This document shows, piece by piece, positions 24,156 to 33,913 of a DNA stretch of 49,055 nt. Below the pieces are notes generated by a model that did not search any database, was not told the DNA's origin, and worked only from the letters and a program-made list of their open reading frames with translations. The stretch spans positions 1 through 49,055 of the forward strand of contig JANYHH010000086.1 of assembly GCA_025359505.1 (NCBI GenBank). Reading direction: 5' to 3'. The stretch's first letter is position 1; every line of letters begins with the position of its first letter. Origin of the DNA: Deinococcales bacterium (GTDB lineage Bacteria > Deinococcota > Deinococci > Deinococcales > JAAFIG01). The translations under genes and the position numbers were made by a program.

Positions 24156-25796
24156 ATGATGCCAATGGTTTCTCGAGGAACACTTCGCTTGGGCGCAGCC
24201 GCGCTTGCCTTGACATTTTGCGCCGCTCCGACCTTGGCTGAGGATTTCAAGCTGTCCGATGTCAAAGCGGGTCTCGAGGGGACGGCCGTTACGGCTGGGG
24301 TTGGCAATGTCTTGGAGCGTTTTCAAGTCAAAGTCCTCGAGACCTTGCGCGATGGCGCGTTGCCACTGGTACTGGTCAGGGCGTCAGGCGCGTTTCTGGA
24401 TGGGACGGGCGGCGTCGGGCAGGGCTTCAGCGGTTCGCCCGTCTACATTGGCGACAAGTTGCTCGGCGCAATCAGTGGCGGCTTCCCGAACGGCGACGGG
24501 CGTTTGGCGCTGGTCACACCGATTGAATTCATGCGCCGCGCTCTGCCAGCGGCCGCGACGATGCTCGAGGTCTTGCCGCCCAGTCTGACCAAGCTTTGCG
24601 TGGCGGGTCAGGGTTGCGCTGTTCCACTCAGCACACCGCTCAGTGTCAGCGGATTGTCTCCCAGAGCCATCGCCGCATTGCAAACTGGACTCGAGGAGAA
24701 GGGCTTACCGTTCACAGTCGCGCCATTGCAAAGCGCACAAAGCAGTCCTTCGAGAGTCGGCGCGTATCGCCTCGAGCCGGGCGCTCCGATCGCGGCGCAG
24801 CTCGTGACGGGTGATATCAACATCGGCGCGGTCGGCGCGGTCACGACTGTCGAGGGGAACCGCGTGCTGGCGTTCGGGCATCCCGTCTTCGGCGACTCGA
24901 GGGTGCGTTCAATCATGCAGGGCGCTTACATCGTCGGGTTCGTGCCCAGCCGCACCGTTCCCTTTAAGCTCGCGGAAGCTTTCGGCACACCACTGGGAAC
25001 CTTCATCAACGACCGCCCGTATGGGCTGGGCGGACTGACGGGCACGCCCGCGACATTGCCGCTCGAGGTCAGCGTCAAGCGCGGCGCATCGTTAAGCGTC
25101 ACGCAAGTCAATCTGGCAGCCGTGCCGGACATCGCCGCGACGCTGGCGCTGGTCACGACGCTCGGCGCTCTGGACGACGCGCTCGAGGGGAGCGCTCCCG
25201 GCAACGCCAAGCTGACGTGGCGGCTCGAGTTCACGGATCGCGCCGCGCTGACCTACGGCGACCGCCTCGCGGACTCCGACGACATCGCCACGCCCATCTC
25301 AAGGCGGGCGGCATTGCTGCTGGCGCTGATTACCGAGAATCCCTACGCGGTCGTCAACCTGAAAAAACTGTCCTTATCGCTCGAGGTCACGAAGTACAGT
25401 GCCTTGCGGATCATCAAAGCCGACAGCGAGAAAAAGTCACTGAAAGCAGGCGAGTCCACGACATTAAACCTGCGCCTGCAACCGTATCGCGGGGCGTCGC
25501 TGCAACGCCGCGTGAGCTTCAAAATCCCCAGTGACGCGCAGGTCGGCCCACTGAGATTGCGGGTGCGCGGCCTGTCCACATCCCGCCCGCGCACAGCAGC
25601 CAGCAACCTCGAGAATCCCGACCCGTGGGACGGCGTGCTGACCTTTGAAGAGCTGCTCGAGCGGATGCGATCACGCCTGAGCGGGGAGTACGCGGTCGTG
25701 GAAACAGTCAGCGACGATCCCGTCGTGATCGGCATTGAAAACTGTGACGACGTGGTGACGGGCTGGGCGTACCTTGACGTGCAGGTGGTGAAGTAG
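24156..25796 (+). CDS. SpoIVB-type S55 serine peptidase domain protein, exported
   Basis: A 546-residue protein with a signal peptide (RLGAAALALTFCAAPTLAED). The S55 segment has GQGFSGSPVYIGDKLLGAISGG, containing the Gly-x-Ser-Gly-Ser-Pro core of the SpoIVB active site, and LAFGHPVFGDSRVRSIMQGA downstream is also typical. In SpoIVB this peptidase triggers a sporulation cascade; long exported relatives in non-sporulating phyla have no assigned role. The C-terminal half (from about 360) looks like a beta-rich carbohydrate or adhesion-type domain but is not identified. It overlaps lpxD by one base, so an envelope-linked role is suggested. Confidence 0.82.
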   Translation: MMPMVSRGTLRLGAAALALTFCAAPTLAEDFKLSDVKAGLEGTAVTAGVGNVLERFQVKVLETLRDGALPLVLVRASGAFLDGTGGVGQGFSGSPVYIGDKLLGAISGGFPNGDGRLALVTPIEFMRRALPAAATMLEVLPPSLTKLCVAGQGCAVPLSTPLSVSGLSPRAIAALQTGLEEKGLPFTVAPLQSAQSSPSRVGAYRLEPGAPIAAQLVTGDINIGAVGAVTTVEGNRVLAFGHPVFGDSRVRSIMQGAYIVGFVPSRTVPFKLAEAFGTPLGTFINDRPYGLGGLTGTPATLPLEVSVKRGASLSVTQVNLAAVPDIAATLALVTTLGALDDALEGSAPGNAKLTWRLEFTDRAALTYGDRLADSDDIATPISRRAALLLALITENPYAVVNLKKLSLSLEVTKYSALRIIKADSEKKSLKAGESTTLNLRLQPYRGASLQRRVSFKIPSDAQVGPLRLRVRGLSTSRPRTAASNLENPDPWDGVLTFEELLERMRSRLSGEYAVVETVSDDPVVIGIENCDDVVTGWAYLDVQVVK

Positions 25797-26839
25797 TGCC
25801 GCGACGTGCGGGTGGTCAGGCGGTGCAGCGCAGCGAACTGGCAGTCAAATTGGGGGGAACGCTCCACGGCGCTGACGGCGCGGTCACGGGTTTACGCGAA
25901 CCCGCCGACGCCCAGCCAAGCGACGCGGTTTGCGTGCTGCGCGACAAGTATCTCAAAACGGCACTGCACAGCGCGGCCGGGGTACTGATCGTCGCAGACC
26001 ACCAGCACCTCGAGCGTCCGCACATCCGCGTGCCCAACATTGAACTCGCGTGGATCGCGTTGCTTGATCTGTTCGCCCCGCGTCTCGAGCGGGTCGGCAT
26101 TCACCCCAGCGCGGTGATCCACGAAGCCGCGACCCTCGAGCCAGACGTGCAGATCGGCGCGAACGTCGTCGTGGCACGCGGCGCTCGAATCGGGCGCGGT
26201 AGCGTAATCGGCGTAGGCAGCACCATCGGCGAAAACGCCGTGATCGGCGCGGATTGCCAAATTTTTGAGAACGTCACGATCCGCCACCATTGCACGCTTG
26301 GCAACCGCTGCCTGATTCAGAGCGGCGCGGTGATCGGCGAGGACGGCTTTGGGTTCTACCGCACGCCGGACGTGCAGCACATCCGCCAAGCTCAGATCGG
26401 CACAGTGATGATTAGCGATGACGTGGAAATCGGCTCGAACACCGTGATCGACCGAGGCACACTGACCGCGACGACGATTGGCCCGCGCACCAAGATCGGC
26501 CCGACCTGCGTGATCGCACACAACTCTACGGTCGGCGCGGATGTGATCATGATCGGCGCGGTGCAACTCGCGGGCAGCATGACCATTCACGACAAAGTGG
26601 TGCTGTGGGGGCAAGTCGGCAGCATCGGACATTTGACGATCGGCGAGGGCGCAGTCGTCACTGCCCAGAGCGGCATCAGCAAAAACGTTCCCGCCGGCGC
26701 GACGTGGCGCGGCAGCCCAGCGCAGGACATCAAAACTCAGCTTAGACTCGAGGCTAGATTCATGGCCTTAGAGCAGATGGAGCGCCGCCTGAAAGCCCTC
26801 GAGCAGGCAATTTTACAGCTTGAAAGTGAAGGATTGTGA
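25796..26839 (+). CDS. lpxD: UDP-3-O-acylglucosamine N-acyltransferase
   Basis: LpxD adds the second acyl chain to UDP-glucosamine in lipid A synthesis. The 347-residue protein has the N-terminal uridine-binding domain (1-100), a left-handed beta-helix of hexapeptide repeats (about 105-300, for example IGANVVVARGARIGRGSVIG), the conserved GEDGFGFYRT and the catalytic-His motif CVIAHNSTVG, then a C-terminal helix (FMALEQMERRLKALEQAI). It starts with GTG at 25796, whose first base is the last base of the S55 stop codon. lpxC follows after 34 bases. Confidence 0.94.
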   Translation: MPRRAGGQAVQRSELAVKLGGTLHGADGAVTGLREPADAQPSDAVCVLRDKYLKTALHSAAGVLIVADHQHLERPHIRVPNIELAWIALLDLFAPRLERVGIHPSAVIHEAATLEPDVQIGANVVVARGARIGRGSVIGVGSTIGENAVIGADCQIFENVTIRHHCTLGNRCLIQSGAVIGEDGFGFYRTPDVQHIRQAQIGTVMISDDVEIGSNTVIDRGTLTATTIGPRTKIGPTCVIAHNSTVGADVIMIGAVQLAGSMTIHDKVVLWGQVGSIGHLTIGEGAVVTAQSGISKNVPAGATWRGSPAQDIKTQLRLEARFMALEQMERRLKALEQAILQLESEGL

Positions 26840-26873
26840 TAGAATCCCGTATTGCCCTAGGGAGGGCTGCGTC

Positions 26874-27722
26874 ATGAACAGCATCCTCGAGCCTTTACGC
26901 AGCACACTTGACGCGTTAGACATCAAAAGCTGGAACGGTCTCGGCACGAGCGCTTGGATTAGCGGAATCGGCATCCACACCGGCGCTCAGACCCGCGTGC
27001 GCTTCATCCGCGCTCCCCTAGAACCCGTGCGCTTGCTGCGCGAGGGCACAGAAATTCCATTGGTCGCCGAACACGTCGTCAACACGATTCGCGCCACCGA
27101 AATCGGCTTGCACGGTCACAACGTCTCGACCATCGAGCACCTGCTGGCGGCGCTCTACGTGATGGGTCACTGGTCAGGATTTTTAATCGAAATCGACGGC
27201 CCGGAAGTGCCGATTCTGGACGGCAGCAGCATCGGCTGGGCCCACGCGCTGCGCGATGTCGCCCCGGAACCCGTTTTGAGCGCCCTCGAGCCACGCTTTG
27301 AAACAGCCGTCGAAGTGCGCGGCGGATACGTCGGCCTCGAGTCGTTAAAAGCCGACGAACCCATGCGGATCACCTTCACCGTTGGCTACTCGCACCCGAG
27401 CATCGGCGAGCAAAGCTGGAGCGGCGTGCGCCGCGACTGGCAACGCCTACTGAACGCCCGCACGTTCGGCTTTCAAAACGAGTTAGAGCGGCTGATGGCG
27501 CAAGGCAAAGGCATGGGGTTCAACAACGAAAACGCCGTGGTCTTCGGCGAGGGCGGCACGAACATGCCCCTGCGCGGCGCGGACGAACCCGTGCGGCACA
27601 AAGCACTGGATTTGCTCGGCGACCTGTACTTGGTTGGGCGGCCCGTCAACGCGCACGTGATCGCGGAACGCGCCAGCCACGAAGCGCACGTCGCGTTCGC
27701 ACTCGCACTGCGCGGGAAGTAA
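26874..27722 (+). CDS. lpxC: UDP-3-O-acyl-N-acetylglucosamine deacetylase
   Basis: LpxC is the zinc deacetylase that commits the cell to lipid A. The 282-residue length is slightly short. Zinc ligands and catalytic residues are in STIEHLLAALY (His, with the nearby Glu of the family), PVRHKALDLLGDLYL (His and Asp) and the C-terminal SHEAHVAF (His). GIGIHTGAQ is the N-terminal substrate motif. ATG at 26874 has AGGGAGG upstream; the frame open to 26820 overlaps lpxD. The order lpxD-lpxC without fabZ or lpxA is not the proteobacterial arrangement. Confidence 0.94.
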   Translation: MNSILEPLRSTLDALDIKSWNGLGTSAWISGIGIHTGAQTRVRFIRAPLEPVRLLREGTEIPLVAEHVVNTIRATEIGLHGHNVSTIEHLLAALYVMGHWSGFLIEIDGPEVPILDGSSIGWAHALRDVAPEPVLSALEPRFETAVEVRGGYVGLESLKADEPMRITFTVGYSHPSIGEQSWSGVRRDWQRLLNARTFGFQNELERLMAQGKGMGFNNENAVVFGEGGTNMPLRGADEPVRHKALDLLGDLYLVGRPVNAHVIAERASHEAHVAFALALRGK

Positions 27723-27753
27723 GGATTGGCTCGAGGGGCGGTGAGGCTCGAGA

Positions 27754-27776
27754 TAGGTGGGCACAGTCCACCTTAC
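27754..27776. repeat. short hairpin repeat
   Basis: AGGTGG (27755-27760) pairs with CCACCT (27768-27773) and the outer bases extend it; an intergenic palindrome after lpxC that may act as a weak terminator. Confidence 0.5.
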
Positions 27777-27781
27777 GCAAT

Positions 27782-28228
27782 TTGTTAAATCAGACGTTGT
27801 GGCAATTGGAGAAACTGGTGACTTTTTGGGTATTTGGGGTTCTAATTTCAATCATTTTGGCATACATAGTCGGTGTGATGTTCTTTTTATTCTTGAAATT
27901 CATTTCAACTGCGAGTTTAACTGATCAGAGATTTAATATAAAGTTATTTAATTTGATAAAAATATTTTCCGTAAAGCTGTCTGATGTTATTATATTTGCA
28001 AAATCAAATGATATCAAAGAAATACGTCGTCTAGGATTTCGAGCGACAGCAGTTACTCAATCAGATAATCTACTTGTAGTCGTTTATGAACGCAGCCTCT
28101 TTGGATTTAAGTTTCTTCCGAAACAAGAATTTGAGCAGGCGATTATCGCTAGAAATTCACTAGAGATTTTTGACGATCTCGAGAAGCACGTACCCAAGAT
28201 GGTTTATCGCTCTAAACGATTGAATTAG
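27782..28228 (+). CDS. AT-rich hypothetical membrane-anchored protein
   Basis: A protein of up to 148 residues, with one strong N-terminal transmembrane segment (FWVFGVLISIILAYIVGVMF) and a cytoplasmic domain of mixed helices and strands (LLVVVYERSLFGFKFLPKQ). The start is uncertain: TTG at 27782 or GTG at 27818. No family is recognised. The gene is markedly more AT-rich than its neighbours and holds a single CTCGAG, which suggests recent acquisition. Palindromes flank it on both sides. Confidence 0.6.
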   Translation: MLNQTLWQLEKLVTFWVFGVLISIILAYIVGVMFFLFLKFISTASLTDQRFNIKLFNLIKIFSVKLSDVIIFAKSNDIKEIRRLGFRATAVTQSDNLLVVVYERSLFGFKFLPKQEFEQAIIARNSLEIFDDLEKHVPKMVYRSKRLN

Positions 28229-28244
28229 CTCTGGTGATTATAGG

Positions 28245-28259
28245 GTAGGCTGCGCCTAC
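28245..28259. repeat. short perfect palindrome
   Basis: GTAGGC-TGC-GCCTAC, a small intergenic hairpin of the same general type as the others. The remaining spacer to 28479 holds no gene I can support. Confidence 0.45.
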
Positions 28260-28479
28260 GAAACCCCCACCCATGCCCAACTCCCGCCTCTCGAGCCTCG
28301 GCTCAATGCACTTATTCACCCTCTTCACAGCAGCTCGAGCGCCAATCCTCACGTCCTTGTTGGTCATCGCGGCGTTGCGAACCGCATTCAAAGCGACTCG
28401 AGCCAGATTCCCGTTCACGCTCGAGATACACCAGATTTGCGGCTGATAAAGCCTTCATCTCGAGTGCCATAATCAAGTC

Positions 28480-29178
28480 ATGCGCTTTAACAAGTTGCGG
28501 ACGTTCCTCGCGCTCGGGGCGCTGCTAGCCTCGTGCCGCGATGCTGGATCACAAGTCAACAACAGCGCACCGTCCCTTCAGAACGCCTCGAGCCAGCGCA
28601 ATACGGTCAGTCTCGAGGTCGCTGCGACTAGCGTCAACTCGAGCGATAGAATTGCGGTGTCCAATCCCAAAGTCGCTAAGCTCGTCGCGGCGGCTGTGGC
28701 TCAGTATGGGGAAACGGTTTATTACGACCCGAGTTACGTCAGACTGGGTTACCCGAACGGCGATGTTCCCAAGGATCGCGGCGTGTGCTCCGACGTGGTG
28801 ATTCGCGCCCTGCGCGGCGTGGGCATCGATCTACAAGTAGCTGTTCACGAAGATATGCGAGCGCACTGGAATGCGTACCCGAAACTCTGGAACCTGCGCC
28901 GCCCGGACGCGAACATCGACCATCGCCGCGTGGCGAACCTGATGACGTACTTTGCTCGAGGGGGCGACGCGCTGCCCGTGTCCAGCACCGTTGACTCGTA
29001 TCAACCCGGCGATCTGGTCGCGTGGCGCTTGGACAGCGGACGGTTGCACATTGGCGTCGTCACCGATCAACTCGCCCCGAACCGCAATCCGCTGATCGCG
29101 CACAACATCGGCGCGGGCGTGCAGCTCGAGGATGTGCTGTTCGCGTGGAAGATCATCGGTCATTACCGCGTGATCTGA
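28480..29178 (+). CDS. DUF1287 lipoprotein
   Basis: A 232-residue protein with lipobox LGALLASC near residue 19. From about residue 65 it matches the DUF1287 family: YYDPSYVRLGYPNGDVPKDRGVCSDVVIRALR contains the conserved Cys-Ser-Asp, and PGDLVAWRL with LHIGVVTD supplies the His region. The domain resembles NlpC/P60 cysteine peptidase folds, but no substrate is known. The 45-residue Ser/Asn-rich linker after the lipobox suits surface exposure. Confidence 0.85.
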   Translation: MRFNKLRTFLALGALLASCRDAGSQVNNSAPSLQNASSQRNTVSLEVAATSVNSSDRIAVSNPKVAKLVAAAVAQYGETVYYDPSYVRLGYPNGDVPKDRGVCSDVVIRALRGVGIDLQVAVHEDMRAHWNAYPKLWNLRRPDANIDHRRVANLMTYFARGGDALPVSSTVDSYQPGDLVAWRLDSGRLHIGVVTDQLAPNRNPLIAHNIGAGVQLEDVLFAWKIIGHYRVI

Positions 29179-29228
29179 AAGACTCGAGCATCGTGGTCTG
29201 ACCGCACCTCGAGCGGTTAGTCTGAGGG

Positions 29229-29903
29229 ATGAAACGATTTTTGCTGATTCTGCTCGTTGCCCTCTCCAACGTCGCCGCCGCGCAAACCTTGACTCGAGTC
29301 GCGGATGGCGGCTACTGGCGTGCCTCGCCGAAGCTTAGCAACGGCGTGCTGTTCATGCTGATCCCCGGCGGACTCGTGCCACCCGAAGCCTATGCGTTCA
29401 TCGCCGAGCATCTCGCCCGCAGCGGCATGACGACGATCATCCCCGAAGTGCCGCTGGGGATTGCCTTCGCGGATTTCAACGCACCTGAGCGCATCCGCCT
29501 GTCACTCGAGGCTCGAGGGGAGCGTTTCAAAAAGGTCATCTACGGCGGGCATTCGCTCGGCGGGGCGATGGCGGGACTGGTCACGGGCTTTGGCGCTCGA
29601 GTCGACGGACTCGTGCTGATGGCGGCGTACCCAGCCGTTGATTGCAGCCGTTTTGAAATTCCGACGCTGACCATCGCCGCCGAGCTGGACGGCTTAATCA
29701 GTGTGCAGCGCATCCGCGACAGCCTCGCGCAGCTCCCCAAAGACACGCGGCTCGAGGTAATCGCGGGCGGAGTTCACGGGTACTTCGGGCGCTACGGCGT
29801 GCAAGCCCGCGACGGCACGCCGACCATTGCGCGGGAGGTTTTTGAAATGCGGTTGCTCGAGCTGCTGGACGGCTTTCTGACGCAGTTCGCAGCTCGAGGG
29901 TGA
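29229..29903 (+). CDS. exported alpha/beta hydrolase
   Basis: A 224-residue protein with a signal peptide (MKRFLLILLVALSNVAAA) and an alpha/beta-hydrolase core: oxyanion LIPGGLVPP, nucleophile elbow GHSLGGAMAG, acidic residue in AAELDGLIS and His in GGVHGYFGRYG. The family includes esterases and dienelactone hydrolase-like enzymes; the substrate cannot be predicted. The next gene starts 4 bases after its stop. Confidence 0.85.
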   Translation: MKRFLLILLVALSNVAAAQTLTRVADGGYWRASPKLSNGVLFMLIPGGLVPPEAYAFIAEHLARSGMTTIIPEVPLGIAFADFNAPERIRLSLEARGERFKKVIYGGHSLGGAMAGLVTGFGARVDGLVLMAAYPAVDCSRFEIPTLTIAAELDGLISVQRIRDSLAQLPKDTRLEVIAGGVHGYFGRYGVQARDGTPTIAREVFEMRLLELLDGFLTQFAARG

Positions 29904-29907
29904 GTTC

Positions 29908-30201
29908 GTGATTCGCAAACGGTTTGATCTCAATCCAGTGCAGAACGCTGCTCTAAAACGCAAAGCGCACTCACTCGGGATCAGCGAAGCCGAGCTAGTA
30001 CGCCGCGCCCTGAATGCCACATTGAGCGAAAAAATACCTGCTTCTGCACAAAAGGACACGGCTTTGAAGTCACTCTTAGAAAATTCTCTACGACTCTCCA
30101 AAATTCACCGACCTAATGAGGCGTACCGATTCGACCGCGAAGATGCTTACTCGAGCGAACCTCGCTTCACGCGTTGGGAGTCAAAGGAAATACTCGGCTG
30201 A
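29908..30201 (+). CDS. ribbon-helix-helix-type small protein
   Basis: A 97-residue protein, GTG at 29908. Residues 8-35 (NPVQNAALKRKAHSLGISEA, then ELVRRALNA) have the strand-helix-helix pattern of CopG/Arc-like regulators and antitoxins. The C-terminal part is polar (EAYRFDREDAYSSEPRF), as in antitoxins that wrap a toxin, but no toxin gene is adjacent. It probably shares a transcript with the hydrolase upstream. Confidence 0.65.
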   Translation: MIRKRFDLNPVQNAALKRKAHSLGISEAELVRRALNATLSEKIPASAQKDTALKSLLENSLRLSKIHRPNEAYRFDREDAYSSEPRFTRWESKEILG

Positions 30202-30219
30202 TTCGGTTTAAGGTATTGC

Positions 30220-31425
30220 ATGAGCATCGAACCTCGAGTGTCGTGGTTGCGAGAATCCGCGACGCGTCTAGACTCGGTGGATCCCGCCCACACCGATTAC
30301 GCTGACCTCGAGCCGTTCAGGGCTGAATTGGACGGCGTGCGCGTGGTACTGCTCGGCGAGATCATGCACGGCGACGGCTCGAGCTTCACAGCGAAAACGC
30401 GATTGGTTCAGTGGCTGCATCAACATTTGGGGTTCGATGCGCTCGCTTTTGAGAGCGGCTTTTACGATTGCCACGTCGCGTGGCAATCCATGCAGACCAA
30501 ACCCGCGCTCGAGGCGTTCAGAGAAGGCGTTTTTGCGATCTGGAGTCGCAGCGCTGAGATGTTGCCGCTGGTCGAATATTTGGGGGATCAGATTCATGCT
30601 GCTCAGCCGCTCGAGTTGATGGGCTTCGATTGCCAATTGACGGGCACAGCGTCAGAAACCCAGCTCGTTAATGATCTCGAGAAGTTGCGACGCACCGTGG
30701 GTCTCGAGGTTGAAGATTGGGCATTGTATTGCTTAGAAATGCGAAAGCTCGTAAACAGTGAATGGCGCGAGGTCAAGCCGCCAGCAGCTTGCGTTGCGAA
30801 GGTGCAATTGATCCATCAACATTTGCTGGATGCTGTCAGCACTCACACACCCTTTGCCCATCAAGCCTTTTGGAAACAATTTTTGAATAGCTTACAAACG
30901 GAGTTTCAGAATCAATTGGCAGACGAGGGCGAGGTTCAACCATTTTGGAATCAGCGCGACGCGCAAATGGCAGACAACCTGTTGTGGCATCTCGAGCAAA
31001 ACCCAGAGCGGCGCTTGATTGTCTGGGCAGCGAATCTGCACATCGCTCGAGCCGCTGCAAGCATCCAGCAGGACGATACATTCCCATACCAAGGCTTCAT
31101 ACCGATGGGTCAGCATTTGCACACAGCGCTCGGCGCGGAAATACTTTCTATTGCCATTACTGGGCTGCGCGGCGAAATGGCGATCTGCTGGAATTCAGAT
31201 GTTTACAAATTCGATGCTTCACACCCATCTGACCTCGAGACGTTTTGCGATCAGGCTGGTTTGGAGAACGCCGTCTTTTCGTGGCGCAAAAGCGACGCGT
31301 TTGGTGATCTCGAGTTTCCCGCGAAATTTTGCGGCACGCAAAGCTGCAATGCCGATTGGACGAACGTTTTCGACGGTGTGCTGTACACCCGCGATATCAC
31401 GCGCAGTCATTTGTCAAAACAGTAA
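30220..31425 (+). CDS. erythromycin esterase family protein
   Basis: A 401-residue protein of the Ere/EreA-like superfamily. The N-terminal block VVLLGEIMHGDGSSF carries the conserved Glu and His; then FDALAFESGFYDC, LELMGFDCQLTG and the RLIVWAANLHIARA block with the His-containing motif of the family. Known relatives hydrolyse macrolide lactones, while most family members have unknown substrates, so macrolide resistance should not be assumed. There is no signal peptide. Confidence 0.85.
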   Translation: MSIEPRVSWLRESATRLDSVDPAHTDYADLEPFRAELDGVRVVLLGEIMHGDGSSFTAKTRLVQWLHQHLGFDALAFESGFYDCHVAWQSMQTKPALEAFREGVFAIWSRSAEMLPLVEYLGDQIHAAQPLELMGFDCQLTGTASETQLVNDLEKLRRTVGLEVEDWALYCLEMRKLVNSEWREVKPPAACVAKVQLIHQHLLDAVSTHTPFAHQAFWKQFLNSLQTEFQNQLADEGEVQPFWNQRDAQMADNLLWHLEQNPERRLIVWAANLHIARAAASIQQDDTFPYQGFIPMGQHLHTALGAEILSIAITGLRGEMAICWNSDVYKFDASHPSDLETFCDQAGLENAVFSWRKSDAFGDLEFPAKFCGTQSCNADWTNVFDGVLYTRDITRSHLSKQ

Positions 31426-31479
31426 ACCGCAAGAGCCTCGAGACCATCGCCCCGCGCCGTGCGTGATAGCGTGAAACTC

Positions 31480-32502
31480 ATGCCGAAGACCGATGTGCTG
31501 ATTATTGGCGCTGGCCCCGTTGGACTGTTCGCCGCCTTTTACGTCGGGATGCGCGACCTGAGTATGCGCGTGCTGGACGCATTACCGGAAGCTGGCGGAC
31601 AACTGACCGCGCTCTACCCCGAAAAATACATTTACGACGTGGCGGGCTACCCAAAGGTACGGGCGAAGGAACTGGTGAAAAACCAGCTCGAGCAACTCGC
31701 GCCATTCCATCCTGTCTATACATTGGGCGAACGGGCGGACAAACTGGAGCGACTCGAGACGGGCGGTTTTCGCGTCACCACCGACAAGGGCAGCAGTTTG
31801 GAAGCCTCGAGCGTGATTATCGCTGGCGGCGTCGGCGCATTTGAACCGCGCAAACTCGTCGCGCCGGGCGTCACAGAGTTTGAAGGGACGGGCGTGCAGT
31901 ACGCGGTGAAAAATCTGGAGATGTACCGCAACAAGCGCGTGCTGGTGATCGGTGGCGGCGACAGCGCGGTCGACTGGGTGCTGATGCTCAAAGACGTGGC
32001 GGCGCACGTGACATTGATTCACCGCCGCGACAGTTTCAGGGCGCACGCCGCGACGACCAATCAGATGATCGCGGCCAGCGACGCGAATGAAATCACGATC
32101 CTCACGCCTTACGAAGTCAAGCAGCTCGAGGGTGAAGCTGGAAAGTTGCAGCGCGTCGTCGTGTTCAACAACCTCTCCAAGGAGGACGCGACGCTCGAGG
32201 TCGACGCGGTGCTGAGCATGGTCGGGTACTTGTCTAAACTCGGCCCGATTGCCGAGTGGGGATTGACGCTCGAGGGCAACCGCATTGCCGTGTCGCAGGT
32301 GATGGAGACGAACATCCCCGGCGTGTTCTCGTGCGGCGATATTTGCGCCTATCCGGGCAAATTGAAACTGATTGCGACGGGTTACGGCGAGGCGGCGATT
32401 GCAGCGAATCAAGCGGCGGTGATCGCCAATCCAGCGCTGAAATTCGAGCCGGGGCATTCGAGCGAAGCCAAGGACGCGCCGGGCACGAAGCCAGCGGTTT
32501 AA
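31480..32502 (+). CDS. ferredoxin-NADP+ reductase, thioredoxin-reductase type
   Basis: A 340-residue flavoprotein with FAD-binding [20 protein letters not shown] at the N-terminus and a second Rossmann site [15 protein letters not shown] near residue 155. [25 protein letters not shown] closes the FAD domain. The redox CxxC of thioredoxin reductase is absent at the expected position, matching the YumC/TrxB-like FNR group that passes electrons between NADPH and ferredoxin. ATG at 31480 gives the conserved [12 protein letters not shown] start; in-frame GTG codons precede it. The 3' end overlaps the next gene by 4 bases, convergently. Confidence 0.9.
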   Translation: MPKTDVLIIGAGPVGLFAAFYVGMRDLSMRVLDALPEAGGQLTALYPEKYIYDVAGYPKVRAKELVKNQLEQLAPFHPVYTLGERADKLERLETGGFRVTTDKGSSLEASSVIIAGGVGAFEPRKLVAPGVTEFEGTGVQYAVKNLEMYRNKRVLVIGGGDSAVDWVLMLKDVAAHVTLIHRRDSFRAHAATTNQMIAASDANEITILTPYEVKQLEGEAGKLQRVVVFNNLSKEDATLEVDAVLSMVGYLSKLGPIAEWGLTLEGNRIAVSQVMETNIPGVFSCGDICAYPGKLKLIATGYGEAAIAANQAAVIANPALKFEPGHSSEAKDAPGTKPAV

Positions 32503-33374
32503 TCCCCGAACGACCTGAACCAATCTTTGAAGCCCGGCTCGAGCCGCACAATCGCCCTCGAGACACCGCCGCGTCCCGTCGCGCTGGGTAAGGTCTCGAG
32601 CGCGTCGCGGATGAAGTCCCAGCCGCGACGCTCCACGATTTCACTGGCGTACAGCGTGAACCGCGCCTGATACCAAGCTTGATTGGCGAGTGGCAACCGT
32701 ACCAGTGGGTACTCGAACGCGCCCAGATCCGTGCGCTCGAGGGTCACGTCCGCAGCGCGTTGCTCGCGGCGCTTGGTGACGCGTTTCCTCGAGCCGCCGG
32801 GCTTGGTGAGGACGGCGGTATTGATGACAGAATCTGCGAGCGCACAATCGATCTGGCTCGAGGCAAAGATTTCGCCCCAGCGCAGCACGCGGCTGTACGC
32901 GTCCGGCATGGCGGATTTGAGGGCGCAGAGGTAGAAGTACGTTGCCAAAAACTCGTCGAGCCAGCGCACTCTCGTTCTCAGCCCAAGCTGATCGGCAATT
33001 GCGTGTCCCAGCTCGTGACCGAGCGTGTAATCCAAAAATTCCTCGACTGTGCCCGGAGCGCGTCGACCAGCCCGCATCACGACCGCTTTGAAGACCCAGA
33101 GTAAATTGCCGGGATAGACATCAGGCGCAAAGATCACGCCGCTGCCGTCGCGCAAACGCCGGAAGAAGGTGAAGCCAAACGGGTACGGTGCGGCTGATGC
33201 CCAGTCGTCCTTGGTCAGCACCAACAAGCGCACCGGCTCGAGCGGGGACAGGTTCGTCTCGAGCGCCGCGTGCAATGTGGCGAGGTACGTTCGTAAGCCG
33301 TGCGCCCGGATGTCCACGCCGCTCGAGCCGCCCAGTGGAATGCGGCGCTGCAACTCGAGGAGGTCGGCGTTCAC
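32499..33374 (-). CDS. putative zinc metallopeptidase (HExxH)
   Basis: A 291-residue protein with the zinc motif HELGHAIAD near residue 125 and a downstream [10 protein letters not shown] that could supply the third ligand, as in gluzincins. It lacks a signal peptide. I recognise no named family, and the remainder is not characteristic. GTG at 33374 begins two bases after the end of the TGA of the Uma2 gene, so the two are co-transcribed. An intracellular neutral peptidase or a catalytically altered relative are both possible. Confidence 0.75.
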   Translation of the reverse strand: MNADLLELQRRIPLGGSSGVDIRAHGLRTYLATLHAALETNLSPLEPVRLLVLTKDDWASAAPYPFGFTFFRRLRDGSGVIFAPDVYPGNLLWVFKAVVMRAGRRAPGTVEEFLDYTLGHELGHAIADQLGLRTRVRWLDEFLATYFYLCALKSAMPDAYSRVLRWGEIFASSQIDCALADSVINTAVLTKPGGSRKRVTKRREQRAADVTLERTDLGAFEYPLVRLPLANQAWYQARFTLYASEIVERRGWDFIRDALETLPSATGRGGVSRAIVRLEPGFKDWFRSFGD

Positions 33375-33375
33375 G

Positions 33376-33885
33376 TCAGACCGTGATCTCGCAACCGCAC
33401 TCGAGGACGAGTTGTACAGGCGAGGTTAGTGCCTGTGGTACATCCCAGTCGGGGCGATGATGCAACACGACGCCTGTGCGGGGATCGAAAATCAGTACGT
33501 CTTTCACGCCGTTCTCGAGATAAAACGGTGGACTGAGTACGAGGTCTTTGTACTCGTAATCTTTGCTCAGCACCTCGACGACCGCCGCTGGAATGACGCT
33601 CAGCGCTTCGTCGGCGTCCACGGCGTCCGGCATCGCGCACAGCAACGCCACATCTGGGCGTTTGAACGAACCGTCGGGAAAGCGAAACAGCGTGTCCTGC
33701 GTGTCAATGCAAGCGCAGACCGCCCCCTCGAGTCGCTTGATGCTATTAACGATGCGCTTGATTTCCTGTTGGTGTAAAAACACGGGACTGGCTTCCCAGA
33801 CCGCCACGCCGCGAATCATCTCGAGGCGCACGTTACTCTCCTCAGCCGCGCGGATCAGTTCTGGAAACGGCAAGCTCACGCGCAC
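33376..33885 (-). CDS. Uma2-family (DUF820) putative endonuclease
   Basis: A 169-residue protein with the PD-(D/E)xK-like Uma2 fold: SFKRPDVALL (metal-binding Asp), PAAVVEVLSKDYEYKDLVL (Glu and Lys) and DVLIFDPRTGVV. The family is greatly expanded in several environmental phyla and its biological role is unsettled. The start is GTG at 33885 (a second GTG lies at 33879). It precedes the metallopeptidase gene with one base between stop and start. Confidence 0.85.
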   Translation of the reverse strand: MRVSLPFPELIRAAEESNVRLEMIRGVAVWEASPVFLHQQEIKRIVNSIKRLEGAVCACIDTQDTLFRFPDGSFKRPDVALLCAMPDAVDADEALSVIPAAVVEVLSKDYEYKDLVLSPPFYLENGVKDVLIFDPRTGVVLHHRPDWDVPQALTSPVQLVLECGCEITV

Positions 33886-33913
33886 ATTCTACCGCTCGAG
33901 CGCACGGGTTTCC

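Noticed and set aside
28212..28418. 68-codon minus-strand frame in the spacer before the DUF1287 gene
   Set aside because: It overlaps the end of the AT-rich gene, has no ribosome site and no recognised motif.
30220..31425. Macrolide-resistance gene call for the Ere-like protein
   Set aside because: Most members of this family have unknown substrates and nothing here (no mobile or resistance context) supports a drug target.
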